Assembly (NCBI RefSeq): GCF_003709565.1
Contig: NZ_QNRC01000009.1
Coordinates: 1 to 64,000 of the forward strand
Source of the DNA: Paracoccus sigandri
GTDB taxonomy: Bacteria > Pseudomonadota > Alphaproteobacteria > Rhodobacterales > Rhodobacteraceae
Length of the DNA: 64,000 nt
Direction: 5' to 3'
The notes beneath the pieces are model-generated. The model did no database searches and was not told where the DNA came from. It saw only the letters and a list, made by a program, of their open reading frames with translations. Made by a program: the position numbers and the translations under genes. Shown here piece by piece: positions 52,896 through 61,889 of this stretch (positions are counted from its first letter, which is position 1; every line of letters starts with the position of its first letter).

Positions 52896-52979
52896 CCGGC
52901 CCAAGAACCGGCCAGAGAGGGGTGGAAGCCCGCGACGGGTCTGCTATCCTCGGCCCCGCCCCAAGGACCGTAAACCGAT

Positions 52980-53729
52980 ATGACGACAGAACCCGCCATG
53001 GCGGCAGAGGGACGGCGCGGCCAGCGGCAGATGTCGCTGACGCCCGAGCTGGTCGCCCTGACCCTGCGGCCCGAGCCCGACCTGGGCCCCGAACCCGGCT
53101 GGACCCCGCTGACCGAAGCGGAACTGGACGAGCTGTCCCGCCGCGTCGAGGCCGAATGCGGGGACGGGCCGCTGTGGCTGTTCGCCTATGGGTCGCTGAT
53201 CTGGAAGCCGGATTTCGACGCCACCGACCATCGCCGCGCCAGCGCCTTCGGCTGGCACCGCTCGTTCTGCCTGAAGATGAACCGCTGGCGCGGCTCGCCC
53301 CGGCAATACGGGCTGATGATGGCGCTGGAGCGCGGCGGGCGCTGCGACGGCGTGATCTATCGCCTGCCCGACCGGGATCGCCTGGCGCAGATCCGCCGCG
53401 TGCTTTTCCGGGAAATCCGCTTTCACCAGAATATAGGCATGCTGCGCTGGATCCCGGTCCGGACCGAGACGGGCCATGCCCGCGCGCTGGTCTTCTGGGC
53501 CGGCCCGAAAGGGGATCGCATCGCCAGCCGGATGCCGCTGGATCAGGTGGCCCATGTGCTGGCCCGCGCCTGCGGCCCGGCGGGGTCCTGCGCGGAATAC
53601 CTGTTCAACACCGTCCAGCATCTGCGCGAATTCGGCATCCACGATCGCAACCTGTGGCGCCTTCAGGACCTGGTCGCGCAGGAGATCCGCGCGTTGCACC
53701 GCCCCTCCTGCATGGCCGCGGGCGGCTGA
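52980..53729 (+). CDS. Gamma-glutamylcyclotransferase, ChaC-like
   Basis: 249 residues. The ChaC core begins at about residue 60 with LWLFAYGSLIWKPDFD (the YGSL phosphate/substrate loop), continues with GWHRSFCLKMNRWRGSPRQYGLMMALERGG, and has a later VFWAGPKGDRIA block. ChaC proteins degrade glutathione to 5-oxoproline and Cys-Gly in the cytosol. The N-terminal ~55 residues (Pro/Leu-rich) are an extension seen in alphaproteobacterial members. The gene stands alone between the oxidase cluster and the dihydroxybenzoate genes. Confidence 0.88.
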   Translation: MTTEPAMAAEGRRGQRQMSLTPELVALTLRPEPDLGPEPGWTPLTEAELDELSRRVEAECGDGPLWLFAYGSLIWKPDFDATDHRRASAFGWHRSFCLKMNRWRGSPRQYGLMMALERGGRCDGVIYRLPDRDRLAQIRRVLFREIRFHQNIGMLRWIPVRTETGHARALVFWAGPKGDRIASRMPLDQVAHVLARACGPAGSCAEYLFNTVQHLREFGIHDRNLWRLQDLVAQEIRALHRPSCMAAGG

Positions 53730-53890
53730 CGGTTCCGCGCGGCGCCGGATGCAGGCGGTGGTTTCGCGCCGGACGGCTTGCGCGTGCCCGCCGTTGGGCG
53801 TATCGGACGCCCTGGGCGGCCCCGACGCGGCGGCAGCCCAGATGCTTCGCCGCCGGATCGCCGGCAATTTGCGAATGATGTGAGGACGAT

Positions 53891-53934
53891 GCATTCAGCA
53901 AGGCGCGGGGTTTCCCGCGCGGCATTCTGCAAGG
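53891..53934. repeat. Imperfect 13-base direct repeat around a hairpin before the dihydroxybenzoate genes
   Basis: GCATTCAGCAAGG (53891-53903) recurs as GCATTCTGCAAGG (53922-53934) with one mismatch. Between them GCGCGGG-GTTT-CCCGCGC (53903-53920) is a perfect 7-pair hairpin. The unit lies 88 bases before the isochorismate-synthase start and could be a terminator for chaC or a regulator site. No AT-rich Fur-box-like sequence is visible. Confidence 0.5.
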
Positions 53935-54021
53935 ACGTTCCACTTTCCCGGCCAGCCTTCGCCAGCCCTTTCCCCTGTTCGCGTGCGGCCTTTCGCCGCG
54001 CCCCTATCGGAAGGACTGCGG

Positions 54022-55227
54022 ATGAACATTCGCCCGGATGACAATGGCCAGCATGGCGCGCAGCCCGATGCCGCGGATTGCCTGTTTTCCTTCGACGGCC
54101 CCGGCGGGGCGATCGCCGGCCACGGCCCGGCGCGGGCCATCGAGCGCGGCCCCGCCGCCACGCTGGAGGACCGGCTGGCCCGCGCGATGGGCAACGAGGC
54201 CGCCCGGCAGGGCGCGGTGATCGGCGGCGCGCTGCCCTTCGACAAGCAGGATCATGACTGCCTGTGGCAGGCGGTCTCGCTGTCCTTCGCGCCGGCGCGC
54301 GCGGGCGGCGCAGGACCGGAGGCGGAACCCGCGCTGCCCGCCATCCGCGCGCTGCGCCCCGAACCCCCGGCGACGGATTTCGCCGATGCCGTGGCCCGCG
54401 CGCTGCGGATCATGGGCGAGGAGGCCGGCGGCCCGGACGCGCTGGCCAAGATCGTGCTGTCGCGCAGCCTGGCCATCGAGGCCGAAAGCCCCCTGCCCCT
54501 GCCCGCCATCCTTTCGCGGCTGGCCCGGGACCGCAGCGTCACCACCTTCCGCACCCGCCTGCCCGGCGGTCCCGATCATGCGCTGGTCGGCGCCACGCCC
54601 GAGCTGCTGCTGCGCAAGTCGGGCGACCGGATCGCCTCGCACCCGCTGGCGGGCTCGGCCCGGCGCAGCCCCGATCCGGCCCAGGACCGCGCCGCCGCCG
54701 AGGCGCTGTCGCGCTCGGACAAGGACCGGCGCGAACATCGGCTGGTGGTGGAATACATCCTCGACTTGCTGGCGCCCTTCTGCCGCGATCTGACCTGCCC
54801 CGAGGGCACCAGGCTGACCCATACCCGCGGCATGTGGCACCTGGGCACGCGGATCGAGGGGCAACTCAACGACGACACCATCCCCGCGGTGCTGCTGGCC
54901 GCAGGGCTGCATCCGACGCCGGCGGTCTGCGGCCTGCCGGTCGCCCGCGCGGCGGCGCTGATCAGGGCGCTGGAGCCGGTCCCGCGCGGCTTCTATGCCG
55001 GGGCGGCGGGCTGGTGCGACGCGCGCGGCGACGGCGCCTGGTTCGTGGCGATCCGCTGCGCCGAGATCCGCGGCGCCTTCGCGCGGCTGCATGCCGGGGC
55101 GGGGATCGTGCCCGGCTCGGCCCCGATGGCCGAGGCGGCCGAGACCGGCGCCAAGTTCGGCGCCCTGCTGGCCGCGCTGGGTTTGCCGCGGGATGCCGGA
55201 ATGGCCGGCGTGGACATGCCCGGATAA
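54022..55227 (+). CDS. entC: Isochorismate synthase (EntC/DhbC-like)
   Basis: 401 residues from ATG 54022 (AAGGA upstream). Converts chorismate to isochorismate, first step of 2,3-dihydroxybenzoate synthesis. Motifs of the chorismate-utilising fold: KIVLSRSLAIEAESP, HALVGATPELLLRKSGD, SHPLAGSARRSPDPAQD, GMWHLGTRIEGQL, HPTPAVCGLPVARA, and RGFYAGAAGWCDARGDGAWFVAIRCAEI with HAGAGIVPGSAP at the C-terminus. Length equals EntC. It is the first gene of a three-gene unit with isochorismatase and dehydrogenase, which separates it from a menaquinone-type MenF. Confidence 0.92.
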   Translation: MNIRPDDNGQHGAQPDAADCLFSFDGPGGAIAGHGPARAIERGPAATLEDRLARAMGNEAARQGAVIGGALPFDKQDHDCLWQAVSLSFAPARAGGAGPEAEPALPAIRALRPEPPATDFADAVARALRIMGEEAGGPDALAKIVLSRSLAIEAESPLPLPAILSRLARDRSVTTFRTRLPGGPDHALVGATPELLLRKSGDRIASHPLAGSARRSPDPAQDRAAAEALSRSDKDRREHRLVVEYILDLLAPFCRDLTCPEGTRLTHTRGMWHLGTRIEGQLNDDTIPAVLLAAGLHPTPAVCGLPVARAAALIRALEPVPRGFYAGAAGWCDARGDGAWFVAIRCAEIRGAFARLHAGAGIVPGSAPMAEAAETGAKFGALLAALGLPRDAGMAGVDMPG

Positions 55228-55251
55228 CGACGACAGACGAAGGTGACACCG

Positions 55252-55887
55252 ATGGCCCTGCCGAAGATCCCCGCCTATGCGCTGCCCGAAGCGCCCCTGC
55301 CGCCCTCGCGCGCGCCCTGGCAGCTGCAAGGCGACCGCGCGGCGCTGCTGGTCCATGACATGCAGCGCTATTTCTGCGCCGCCTTCCCGGACGGCTCTGC
55401 GCCGCTGGCCCCGGCCACCCGCAATATCGCGCGGCTGATCGCGGCGGCGCGGGCGGCGGGGATGCCGGTCTTCTATACCGCGCAGCGCGGCGACCAGTTC
55501 CGCCCCGACCGGGGCCTGCAGGCCGACCTGTGGGGACCGGGGATGAGCGCCCTGCCCGAGCACGAGGAGATCCTGCCCGAACTGGCCCCGGCGCCGGGCG
55601 ATCATGTGCTGGTGAAGCATCGCTACAGCGCCTTCCAGCGCTCGAACCTGGATCACCTGATGCGCGCGCGCGGCCGCGACCAGCTGATCGTGACCGGGAT
55701 CTATGCCCATATCGGCTGTCTCGCCACCGCCGCCGAGGCCTTCCAGCGCGACATCCAGCCCTTCGCCATCGCCGATGCCCAGGCCGATTTCAGCCGCGCG
55801 AAACATGACATGGCGATGGAATGGATCGCCGGCTGCTGCGGTGTCGTCGCGACGACCGAGCAAGCGCTGAAGATCATTCGAAAATAA
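55252..55887 (+). CDS. entB: Isochorismatase (EntB/DhbB N-terminal type, no carrier domain)
   Basis: 211 residues from ATG 55252 (GAAGG upstream). Hydrolyses isochorismate to 2,3-dihydro-2,3-dihydroxybenzoate plus pyruvate. The start IPAYALPEAPLPPSRAPW is typical of EntB. The catalytic Asp is in LLVHDMQRYF, the Lys in VLVKHRYSAF and the Cys in YAHIGCLATAAEAFQRDIQPF. E. coli EntB is ~285 residues with a C-terminal aryl carrier domain; that domain is absent here, so any peptide assembly must use a carrier encoded elsewhere. Confidence 0.92.
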   Translation: MALPKIPAYALPEAPLPPSRAPWQLQGDRAALLVHDMQRYFCAAFPDGSAPLAPATRNIARLIAAARAAGMPVFYTAQRGDQFRPDRGLQADLWGPGMSALPEHEEILPELAPAPGDHVLVKHRYSAFQRSNLDHLMRARGRDQLIVTGIYAHIGCLATAAEAFQRDIQPFAIADAQADFSRAKHDMAMEWIAGCCGVVATTEQALKIIRK

Positions 55888-55898
55888 GGGGTAACGGT

Positions 55899-56672
55899 AT
55901 GAATCTGACAGGCTTTCAAGACCGCCTGGCCATCGTGACGGGCGCCGCGGGCGGGATCGGGCAGGCCATCGTCGCCGCGCTGCACGCGGCCGGCGCCCGC
56001 GTCGTCGCGACCGACATGCCCGAGGCGCTGGAGCAGGCCGGCGTCGCGGATGCCGAGAACCTGGTCTGGCGCCCGCTGGACGTGCGCGACGGCGCGTCCG
56101 ATGCGCTGGTCGCCGAGGCCGAGGCGCGGTTCGGCCCGCTGATGCTGGGCGTCCATGCGGCCGGGATCGTCTCGACCCTGCCGCTGCTGGACAGCCCGGC
56201 CGAGGAATGGGATCGCGTCATGGGCATCAACGCGGGCGGGGTCTTCAACGTCGCGACCGCCTTCGGCCGGGCGATGCGGCGGCATGGCAAGGGCGGCGCG
56301 ATCGTCGTGGTCGGCTCGAACGCGGCGGGGATTCCGCGCATGAACATGGGCGTCTACGCGGCCTCGAAGGCGGCGGCGACGATGCTGACCCGCTGCCTGG
56401 GGCTGGAGCTGGCCCAGCACGGCATCCGCTGCAACATCGTCGCCCCCGGCTCGACCCTGACGCCGATGCAGACCGGCATGTGGCAGGACGGGAACGGCGC
56501 GGCGCGGGTCATCGCCGGCGACGGGCCCAGCTTCCGCACCGGCATCCCGCTTGGCAAGCTGGCCAGTCCCGAGGATATCGCCGCCTCGGTCATGTATCTG
56601 CTGTCGGAACAGGCCGGCCATGTCACCATGGCCGACATCTATGTCGATGGCGGCGCGACCCTGCGCGCCTGA
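55899..56672 (+). CDS. entA: 2,3-dihydro-2,3-dihydroxybenzoate dehydrogenase
   Basis: Short-chain dehydrogenase of 257 residues from ATG 55899. NAD-binding TGAAGGIGQAI (~14-24) and active-site YAASKAA (Tyr-x3-Lys, ~150) are present, with the catalytic Ser in VVGSNAAG. RMNMGVYAASKAA and CLGLELAQHGIRCNIVAPGSTLTPMQ match EntA closely. It completes the chorismate to 2,3-dihydroxybenzoate route and is the last gene of the unit; the convergent SURF1 gene ends 9 bases further on. No dihydroxybenzoate-AMP ligase gene (entE) is nearby. Confidence 0.9.
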   Translation: MNLTGFQDRLAIVTGAAGGIGQAIVAALHAAGARVVATDMPEALEQAGVADAENLVWRPLDVRDGASDALVAEAEARFGPLMLGVHAAGIVSTLPLLDSPAEEWDRVMGINAGGVFNVATAFGRAMRRHGKGGAIVVVGSNAAGIPRMNMGVYAASKAAATMLTRCLGLELAQHGIRCNIVAPGSTLTPMQTGMWQDGNGAARVIAGDGPSFRTGIPLGKLASPEDIAASVMYLLSEQAGHVTMADIYVDGGATLRA

Positions 56673-56681
56673 GCCGCGCCG

Positions 56682-57440
56682 CTATCCCCCGGCGTGACGG
56701 CGGCGCTGGCGCAGGAAGGCGGCGACCGCGACCAGCCAGAGCACCGCCAGCGCGAACCATGTCAGCGCATAGCCCAGGTGGCTGTTGCGGAAATGGACCA
56801 CCGTCAGCCCGCCGACGGGCAATGCCTGCGGATCGGGCCCCGCCGCCGCGTCCAGGAACCAGGGCGCGACCGGCCCCAGGTCCTGCGCGGCAGCGATGGC
56901 GGCGGTGTCGCGCGAATACCAGCGCCCGGCCTCGGGGTCGTTGCGGCGCAGGAAGGCGCCCTCCGGCTGGCTGAGACGCAGAAGCCCCTGGACCGTCGCG
57001 GCCCCCCGCGGCGGCGGCCAGTCGGCGGGATCGCGGCGATCCAAGGGCACGAAGCCGCGATTGACCAGGGCGCGCCAGCCGTCCTCGGCCTGAAACGGCG
57101 TCATCACCCAGAAGCCCGCGCCGCGATCCGTGACCGCCTGTACCAGCGTATCGCCGCCCGGCAGATAGCGCCCCGACAGCGTGACGCGGCGGTATTCGTC
57201 GCGGTCGCGATCCAGCCCCGGCCATTCGGCGGGTCCCGGCGCGGGCTGCGGTTCGGCCTGCAGCCGCGCCTCGACCCGCGCGATCAGGTCGGTCTTCCAG
57301 GCCAGCCGCTGGACCTGCCAGAGGCCCAGCCCCACGAAGCCGGCAAGAACCGCCAGCACCGCCAGCCCGGCCGCCGCGCGCGCGAAAGCGGAAGGGGAAG
57401 GGGAACGCCCCGCCCCCGTCCCGCCCGCGCCGCCGGTCAC
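56682..57440 (-). CDS. SURF1 family oxidase assembly protein
   Basis: 252 residues from GTG 57440, which overlaps the cyoD stop (GTGA); the longer frame upstream would run through cyoD. SURF1 has a membrane span at each end: AAAGLAVLAVLAGFVGLGLWQVQRLAWK (~18-45) and HLGYALTWFALAVLWLVAVAAFLRQRR (C-terminal). Between them is a periplasmic domain with ALVNRGFVPLDRRDP. SURF1 helps insert heme a/o into oxidases. As the fifth gene of the cyo operon it most likely serves the bo3-type quinol oxidase. Confidence 0.9.
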   Translation of the reverse strand: MTGGAGGTGAGRSPSPSAFARAAAGLAVLAVLAGFVGLGLWQVQRLAWKTDLIARVEARLQAEPQPAPGPAEWPGLDRDRDEYRRVTLSGRYLPGGDTLVQAVTDRGAGFWVMTPFQAEDGWRALVNRGFVPLDRRDPADWPPPRGAATVQGLLRLSQPEGAFLRRNDPEAGRWYSRDTAAIAAAQDLGPVAPWFLDAAAGPDPQALPVGGLTVVHFRNSHLGYALTWFALAVLWLVAVAAFLRQRRRHAGG

Positions 57441-57814
57441 GATCCGAAGCCCTGCAGGTCGTGGTTCATCTGCGGCATCATGTTGGTGTTCAGGTGATAC
57501 ATGACCCACAGCGAGCCGGCCAGCATGATGACCACGACGATGACCGTGAAGATGGTGGACAACAGCGTCCAGCCCTGCTCTTGCCGGCCGTTCATGTGCA
57601 AGAAGAAGACCATGTGGACCAGGATCTGGGCGATGGCGAAGCCCATCACCAGCAGCGCGGTCAGGGTGCGGTTCTCGAACCCGCCGGCCATGACCAGGCC
57701 GAAGGGGATCGCGGTCAGGATCACCGACAGCACGAAGCCCTTGAGATAGGAGGCATGGCTGCCGTGGTCCTGGTCCGAATGGTCGTCATGCGGATGCGCG
57801 TGTTCGGCGGACAT
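57437..57814 (-). CDS. cyoD: Cytochrome bo3 ubiquinol oxidase subunit IV
   Basis: 125 residues with three membrane spans and a His/Asp-rich N-terminus (AHPHDDHSDQDHGSH). Family features are YLKGFVLSVILTAIPFGLVM, AIAQILVHMVFFLHMNGRQEQGW and VMYHLNTNMMP at the end. Both ends overlap neighbouring genes by 4 bases, so translation is coupled in the cyo operon. Subunit IV assists CuB assembly in subunit I. Confidence 0.94.
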   Translation of the reverse strand: MSAEHAHPHDDHSDQDHGSHASYLKGFVLSVILTAIPFGLVMAGGFENRTLTALLVMGFAIAQILVHMVFFLHMNGRQEQGWTLLSTIFTVIVVVIMLAGSLWVMYHLNTNMMPQMNHDLQGFGS

Positions 57815-58434
57815 CAGATCATCCCCAGCAGATAGACGAAGGTGAAGACGCCGATCCAGATGACGTCGAGGAAATGCCAGAACATCGACAGGCAGGCCAT
57901 GCGCCGCCGGTTGGCCGCGATCAGCCCCTTCTGGGTGATCTGCACCATCAGCGTCACCAGCCAGATCGAGCCGAAGGCGACATGCAGCCCATGGGTGCCG
58001 ACCAGCGCGAAGAAGGCCGACAGGAAGCCCGAACGGTGCGGCCCGGCGCCCAGATGGATCAGGTGGCGGAACTCGTAGATCTCGATGGCCAGGAAGCACA
58101 GGCCGAAGAACAGCGTCACCGCCAGCCAGCGCAGCGTGCCGCGCTGGTCGCCCCGGCCCATAGCCAGCATCGCGAAGCCGAAGGTGATCGAGGAGAACAG
58201 CAGCATCGCCGTGTTCAGCGCGATCAGGTTCAGGTCGAACAGGTCCTTGGGCCCCGGCCCCGCCGCATAGTTCGCGCCCAGGACGCCATAGACGGCGAAG
58301 AGGACGGCGAACATCAGGCAGTCGCTCATCAGGTAGATCCAGAAGCCCAGGCTGGTCGAGGCGCCCTCTTCATGGTGATGCGGCTCGGTGTCCCAGAACT
58401 TTCCGGGCGGAACGGCGGTTGCGGTCATGCTCAT
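57814..58434 (-). CDS. cyoC: Cytochrome bo3 ubiquinol oxidase subunit III
   Basis: 206 residues, five membrane spans, COX III family. The EASTSLGFWIYLMSDCLMFAVLFAVY start, EFRHLIHLGAGPHRSGFLSAFFALVGTHGLHVAFG centre and MFWHFLDVIWIGVFTFVYLLGMI end are typical of CyoC. It follows cyoB by 3 bases and overlaps cyoD by 4. Full-length and canonical, in contrast to the shortened subunit III part fused in the other oxidase of this window. Confidence 0.95.
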   Translation of the reverse strand: MSMTATAVPPGKFWDTEPHHHEEGASTSLGFWIYLMSDCLMFAVLFAVYGVLGANYAAGPGPKDLFDLNLIALNTAMLLFSSITFGFAMLAMGRGDQRGTLRWLAVTLFFGLCFLAIEIYEFRHLIHLGAGPHRSGFLSAFFALVGTHGLHVAFGSIWLVTLMVQITQKGLIAANRRRMACLSMFWHFLDVIWIGVFTFVYLLGMI

Positions 58435-58437
58435 GGC

Positions 58438-60441
58438 TCAGGCCCCCTGCGCCAATGCGCGACTGCGGGCATCCTCGACCGCGCGGACCTGCTCGGCGGG
58501 GATGTGATAGTCGCGGTTGTAGTTGAAGCTATGGGCGATCGAGACGGCGAGAATGGCCAGGAAGCCGAGCGCCGCCAGCCACCAGATGTACCAGACCAGC
58601 GCCAGGCCGCAGATCGTCGACAGGGCAGCCAGGACCACCCCGGCGCCGGTGTTCCGCGGCATGTGGATCGGCAGGAAGCCCGCGGCATCGGGCCGGGTGG
58701 CGCCGGCCTTCTTCATCTCCCACCAGGCGTCCAGCCCGTGGACGACCGGCGAAAAGGCGAAGTTGTAATCCGGCGGCGGCGAGGAGGTCGCCCATTCCAG
58801 CGTGCGCCCGTCCCAGGGATCGCCGGTCACGTCGCGGTTCAGCTGGCGTTTGCGGATCGAGACGGCGAACTGCACGAACATCGCGGCGATGCCGATGGCG
58901 ATCAGCACCGCGCCAAGCGCGGCGATGGCGAACCAGATCCGCAGGTCGGGATCGTCGAAGACCCGCAGCCGCCGCGTCACGCCCATCAGGCCCAGCACGT
59001 AAAGCGGCATGAAGGCGAACCAGAAGCCGACGACCCAGAACCAGAACGAGACCTTGCCCCAGAACACGTCCAGCTTGTAGCCGAACGCCTTGGGCCACCA
59101 GAAATTGATCGCGGCAAAGCAGCCGAACAGCACGCCGCCGATGATGACGTTATGGAAATGCGCGACCAGGAACAGCGAGTTGTGCAGCACGAAATCGGCA
59201 GGCGGCACCGCCAGCAGCACGCCGGTCATGCCGCCGACGGTGAAGGTCAGCATGAAGGCCACGGTCCACATCATCGGCAGCTCGAACCGGATGCGGCCGC
59301 CATACATGGTGAACAGCCAGTTGAAGAGCTTCGCCCCCGTCGGGATCGAGATGATCATCGTCGTGATCCCGAAGAACGAGTTCACCGAGGCGCCCGAGCC
59401 CATGGTGAAGAAATGATGCAGCCAGACCAGATAGGACAGGATGGTGATGCAGACCGTCGCATAGACCATCGAGGAATAGCCGAACAGCCGCTTGCCCGAG
59501 AAGGTCGAGGTGACTTCGGAAAACACCCCGAACAGCGGCAGGATCAGGATATAGACCTCGGGATGGCCCCAGATCCAGATGAGGTTGATATACATCATCG
59601 GATTGCCGCCAAGGTCGTTGGTGAAGAAATTCGTGCCGACATAGCGGTCCAGCGTCAGCAGGACCAGCGTCGCGGTCAGCACCGGGAAGGAGGCGACGAT
59701 CAGGATGTTGGTGCAGAGCGAGGTCCAGGTGAAGACCGGCATCCGCATCATGGTCATGCCCGGCGCGCGCATCTTGACGATGGTCACCACCAGGTTGATC
59801 CCCGACAGCGTCGTCCCCACGCCCGCGACCTGCAGCCCCCAGATGTAATAGTCCACCCCGACCCAGGGGCTGTAGCCGATGCCCGACAGCGGCGGGAAGG
59901 CCAGCCAGCCGGTCTGCGCGAACTCTCCCACGAACAGCGAGACCATGACGATCACCGCCCCGCCCGCCGTCATCCAGAACGAGAAGTTGTTCAGGAACGG
60001 GAAGGACACGTCGCGGGCGCCGATCTGCAGGGGCACGACATAGTTCATCAGCCCGGTGACGAAGGGCATCGCCACGAAGAAGATCATGATGACGCCATGG
60101 GCCGTGAAGATCTGGTCGTAGTGATGGCTGTTCAGATAGCCCTCGGAGCCGCCGAAGGCCCAGACCTGCTGCAGCCGCATCATCACCGCGTCGGCGAATC
60201 CGCGCACCAGCATGACCAGCGCCAGGATGATGTACATGATGCCGATCTTCTTGTGATCGACGCTCGTGAACCATTCCCGCCACAGCCAGCCCCACAGCCG
60301 ATAGCGGGTCAGCGCCGCCAGCAGCCCGATCCCGCCAAGCGCCACGACCACGAAGGTCGCCCAGACGATCGGGTCATGCGGGATGGCGTCCCAGTTCAGG
60401 CGTCCCAGAAGAAAGGTCGTTTCGTTCGAAGCTGTTGCCAT
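58438..60441 (-). CDS. cyoB: Cytochrome bo3 ubiquinol oxidase subunit I
   Basis: 667 residues, heme-copper subunit I of the quinol oxidase. Ligands and channels are canonical: [19 protein letters not shown] (heme His), [12 protein letters not shown] (CuB His, Glu, Tyr), WLHHFFTMG (CuB His pair), [11 protein letters not shown] (heme His). The K-pathway lysine is present ([11 protein letters not shown]), and the D-pathway Asp with Asn-Asn ([15 protein letters not shown]). It oxidises ubiquinol, reduces oxygen to water and pumps protons. Second gene of cyoABCD-SURF1. Confidence 0.97.
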   Translation of the reverse strand: MATASNETTFLLGRLNWDAIPHDPIVWATFVVVALGGIGLLAALTRYRLWGWLWREWFTSVDHKKIGIMYIILALVMLVRGFADAVMMRLQQVWAFGGSEGYLNSHHYDQIFTAHGVIMIFFVAMPFVTGLMNYVVPLQIGARDVSFPFLNNFSFWMTAGGAVIVMVSLFVGEFAQTGWLAFPPLSGIGYSPWVGVDYYIWGLQVAGVGTTLSGINLVVTIVKMRAPGMTMMRMPVFTWTSLCTNILIVASFPVLTATLVLLTLDRYVGTNFFTNDLGGNPMMYINLIWIWGHPEVYILILPLFGVFSEVTSTFSGKRLFGYSSMVYATVCITILSYLVWLHHFFTMGSGASVNSFFGITTMIISIPTGAKLFNWLFTMYGGRIRFELPMMWTVAFMLTFTVGGMTGVLLAVPPADFVLHNSLFLVAHFHNVIIGGVLFGCFAAINFWWPKAFGYKLDVFWGKVSFWFWVVGFWFAFMPLYVLGLMGVTRRLRVFDDPDLRIWFAIAALGAVLIAIGIAAMFVQFAVSIRKRQLNRDVTGDPWDGRTLEWATSSPPPDYNFAFSPVVHGLDAWWEMKKAGATRPDAAGFLPIHMPRNTGAGVVLAALSTICGLALVWYIWWLAALGFLAILAVSIAHSFNYNRDYHIPAEQVRAVEDARSRALAQGA

Positions 60442-60453
60442 GTCCTCGTCCGA

Positions 60454-61671
60454 TCAGAGATTGTGCCCGTCGCCGCCGCGGGCCTTGGCGGCCATCGGGT
60501 TGGCGAGGGTGATTTCGCTTGTCGCGGCCCTGCCGAACAGGCCGGCGGGCGGCTCCATGCCGCGGCCGCGCAGGGGGGCGGGATCCGCAAGGCTGCGCGC
60601 CTCGACCGAGGCATTGCCGAACATCAGCGCGGAATCCTCGGGCGTGCAGAAGGACAGGACCTGGAACGGCTCCCATCCCAGGACCGGGGCGCGGGTGCCG
60701 CGGCGCTTGAACTTGTCATAGGTCAGCGCGGCCATGTTCATGGTGCCCGCCAGCCCGGCGCCGCCCTCGGCATCCACGGCCATCATCTCGGCCATGCACA
60801 TCTTGCCCTCCTCGACGCACATGTTGACGATGCGCGGGAACAGGTGCGGATCGACCTGCGCGAAGCCCATCGGGGCGACGTTCTGGCTGGGCGCCTCAAG
60901 CTCCAGATAGCGGGCGCGGTCCAGCATCTCGCCGCCGGCGCGCAGGGTCTGGACCCAGTCGTCGAAGCCCGCATCGTCGGTGGCATGGGCCGCGAAATGC
61001 ATCCCCGAAAAGCCCGCCCCCGAATAATGCGAGGCGATGCCCTTGTAGCCGCCCGGCTGGTTCATGACGCCGTGCAGCGTCGTCTCCATCCCCGGCATGG
61101 CATAGATCATCCCCGCCATGGCCGGGATGTAGAAGGCATTCATCACCGAGGAGGAGGTCAGCCGGAACTCGACCGGGCGGTCCACCGGCAGGGTCAGCTC
61201 ATTGACCGAGGCGACGCCCTGCTGCGGATAGATGAACAGCCATTTCCAGTCCAGCGCGACGACCTCGACCCTCAAAACCTCGTGATCCTCGGTCACTTCC
61301 TGCCCCGGCGCGACCCGGCTCAGCGGCCGGTAGGGGTCCAGCAGATGCGTGCCCACCCAGGTCAGCGCGCCAAGCGAGACGACGATCAACAGCGGCGCGG
61401 ACCAGATCAGCAGTTCCAGCTTGGTCGAATGGTCCCAGTCGGGCATGTAGCGCGCCTGGTGGTTCTTCGCCCTGTATTTCCACGCGAAAAAGGCGGTCAT
61501 CGCCATCACCGGAACGATGATGACCAGCATCAGCAGGGTCGAGATCACCAGCAGGTCGCGCTGCTGGGCGGCGACGTCCCCTGCGGGGGCCAGCACCTCG
61601 GCCTTGCACCCGGCAAGCAGGACAAGAACTGAAAGCCACCCGAGTCGCCCCGGTTTTGCCATGTGTTTCAT
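60454..61671 (-). CDS. cyoA: Cytochrome bo3 ubiquinol oxidase subunit II
   Basis: 405 residues from ATG 61671; ATG 61662 is also possible, and neither has a strong ribosome-binding site. Lipoprotein signal (LGWLSVLVLLAGC, lipobox LAGC) and two membrane spans precede a cupredoxin domain (EVVALDWKWLFIYPQQGVASVNEL). The CuA cysteines are absent, as expected for a quinol oxidase, and the quinol-oxidase C-terminal extension is present. The stretch beyond residue ~310 (Pro/Arg-rich) is longer than in E. coli. First gene of the cyo operon. Confidence 0.94.
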   Translation of the reverse strand: MKHMAKPGRLGWLSVLVLLAGCKAEVLAPAGDVAAQQRDLLVISTLLMLVIIVPVMAMTAFFAWKYRAKNHQARYMPDWDHSTKLELLIWSAPLLIVVSLGALTWVGTHLLDPYRPLSRVAPGQEVTEDHEVLRVEVVALDWKWLFIYPQQGVASVNELTLPVDRPVEFRLTSSSVMNAFYIPAMAGMIYAMPGMETTLHGVMNQPGGYKGIASHYSGAGFSGMHFAAHATDDAGFDDWVQTLRAGGEMLDRARYLELEAPSQNVAPMGFAQVDPHLFPRIVNMCVEEGKMCMAEMMAVDAEGGAGLAGTMNMAALTYDKFKRRGTRAPVLGWEPFQVLSFCTPEDSALMFGNASVEARSLADPAPLRGRGMEPPAGLFGRAATSEITLANPMAAKARGGDGHNL

Positions 61672-61889
61672 TGATTTATCCGCGTTCCTGTTCCATGGGC
61701 GCCAATCGCGAAGCCGACAGGACACCCCGGCAAGTAGGGGATTCGTTAATCCGCCGGGCCGCCGGGGAATATGCGTCGTTTTGTCATATGCCCTGTCCGC
61801 GCCTCTCGGGTCAGGACATCAGGACGCCGCCGATGCGCCCCGTCCAGCGGGCTTTCGGCACGGTTCTGGACCAGATCGGGGTCGCTTTC

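Noticed and set aside
53730..54021. Fur box before the dihydroxybenzoate genes
   Set aside because: The region is GC-rich and contains no AT-rich 19-base palindrome resembling a Fur or Irr/ICE site.
57874..61632. A 1252-codon open frame on the plus strand opposite cyoC, cyoB and cyoA
   Set aside because: Antisense shadow of the cyo genes, dominated by Asp/His/Gln/Arg repeats caused by codon bias.
61672..61889. FNR/Anr-type box (TTGAT-N4-ATCAA) between cyoA and the MHS transporter
   Set aside because: No such sequence is present on either strand, so oxygen control cannot be read here.
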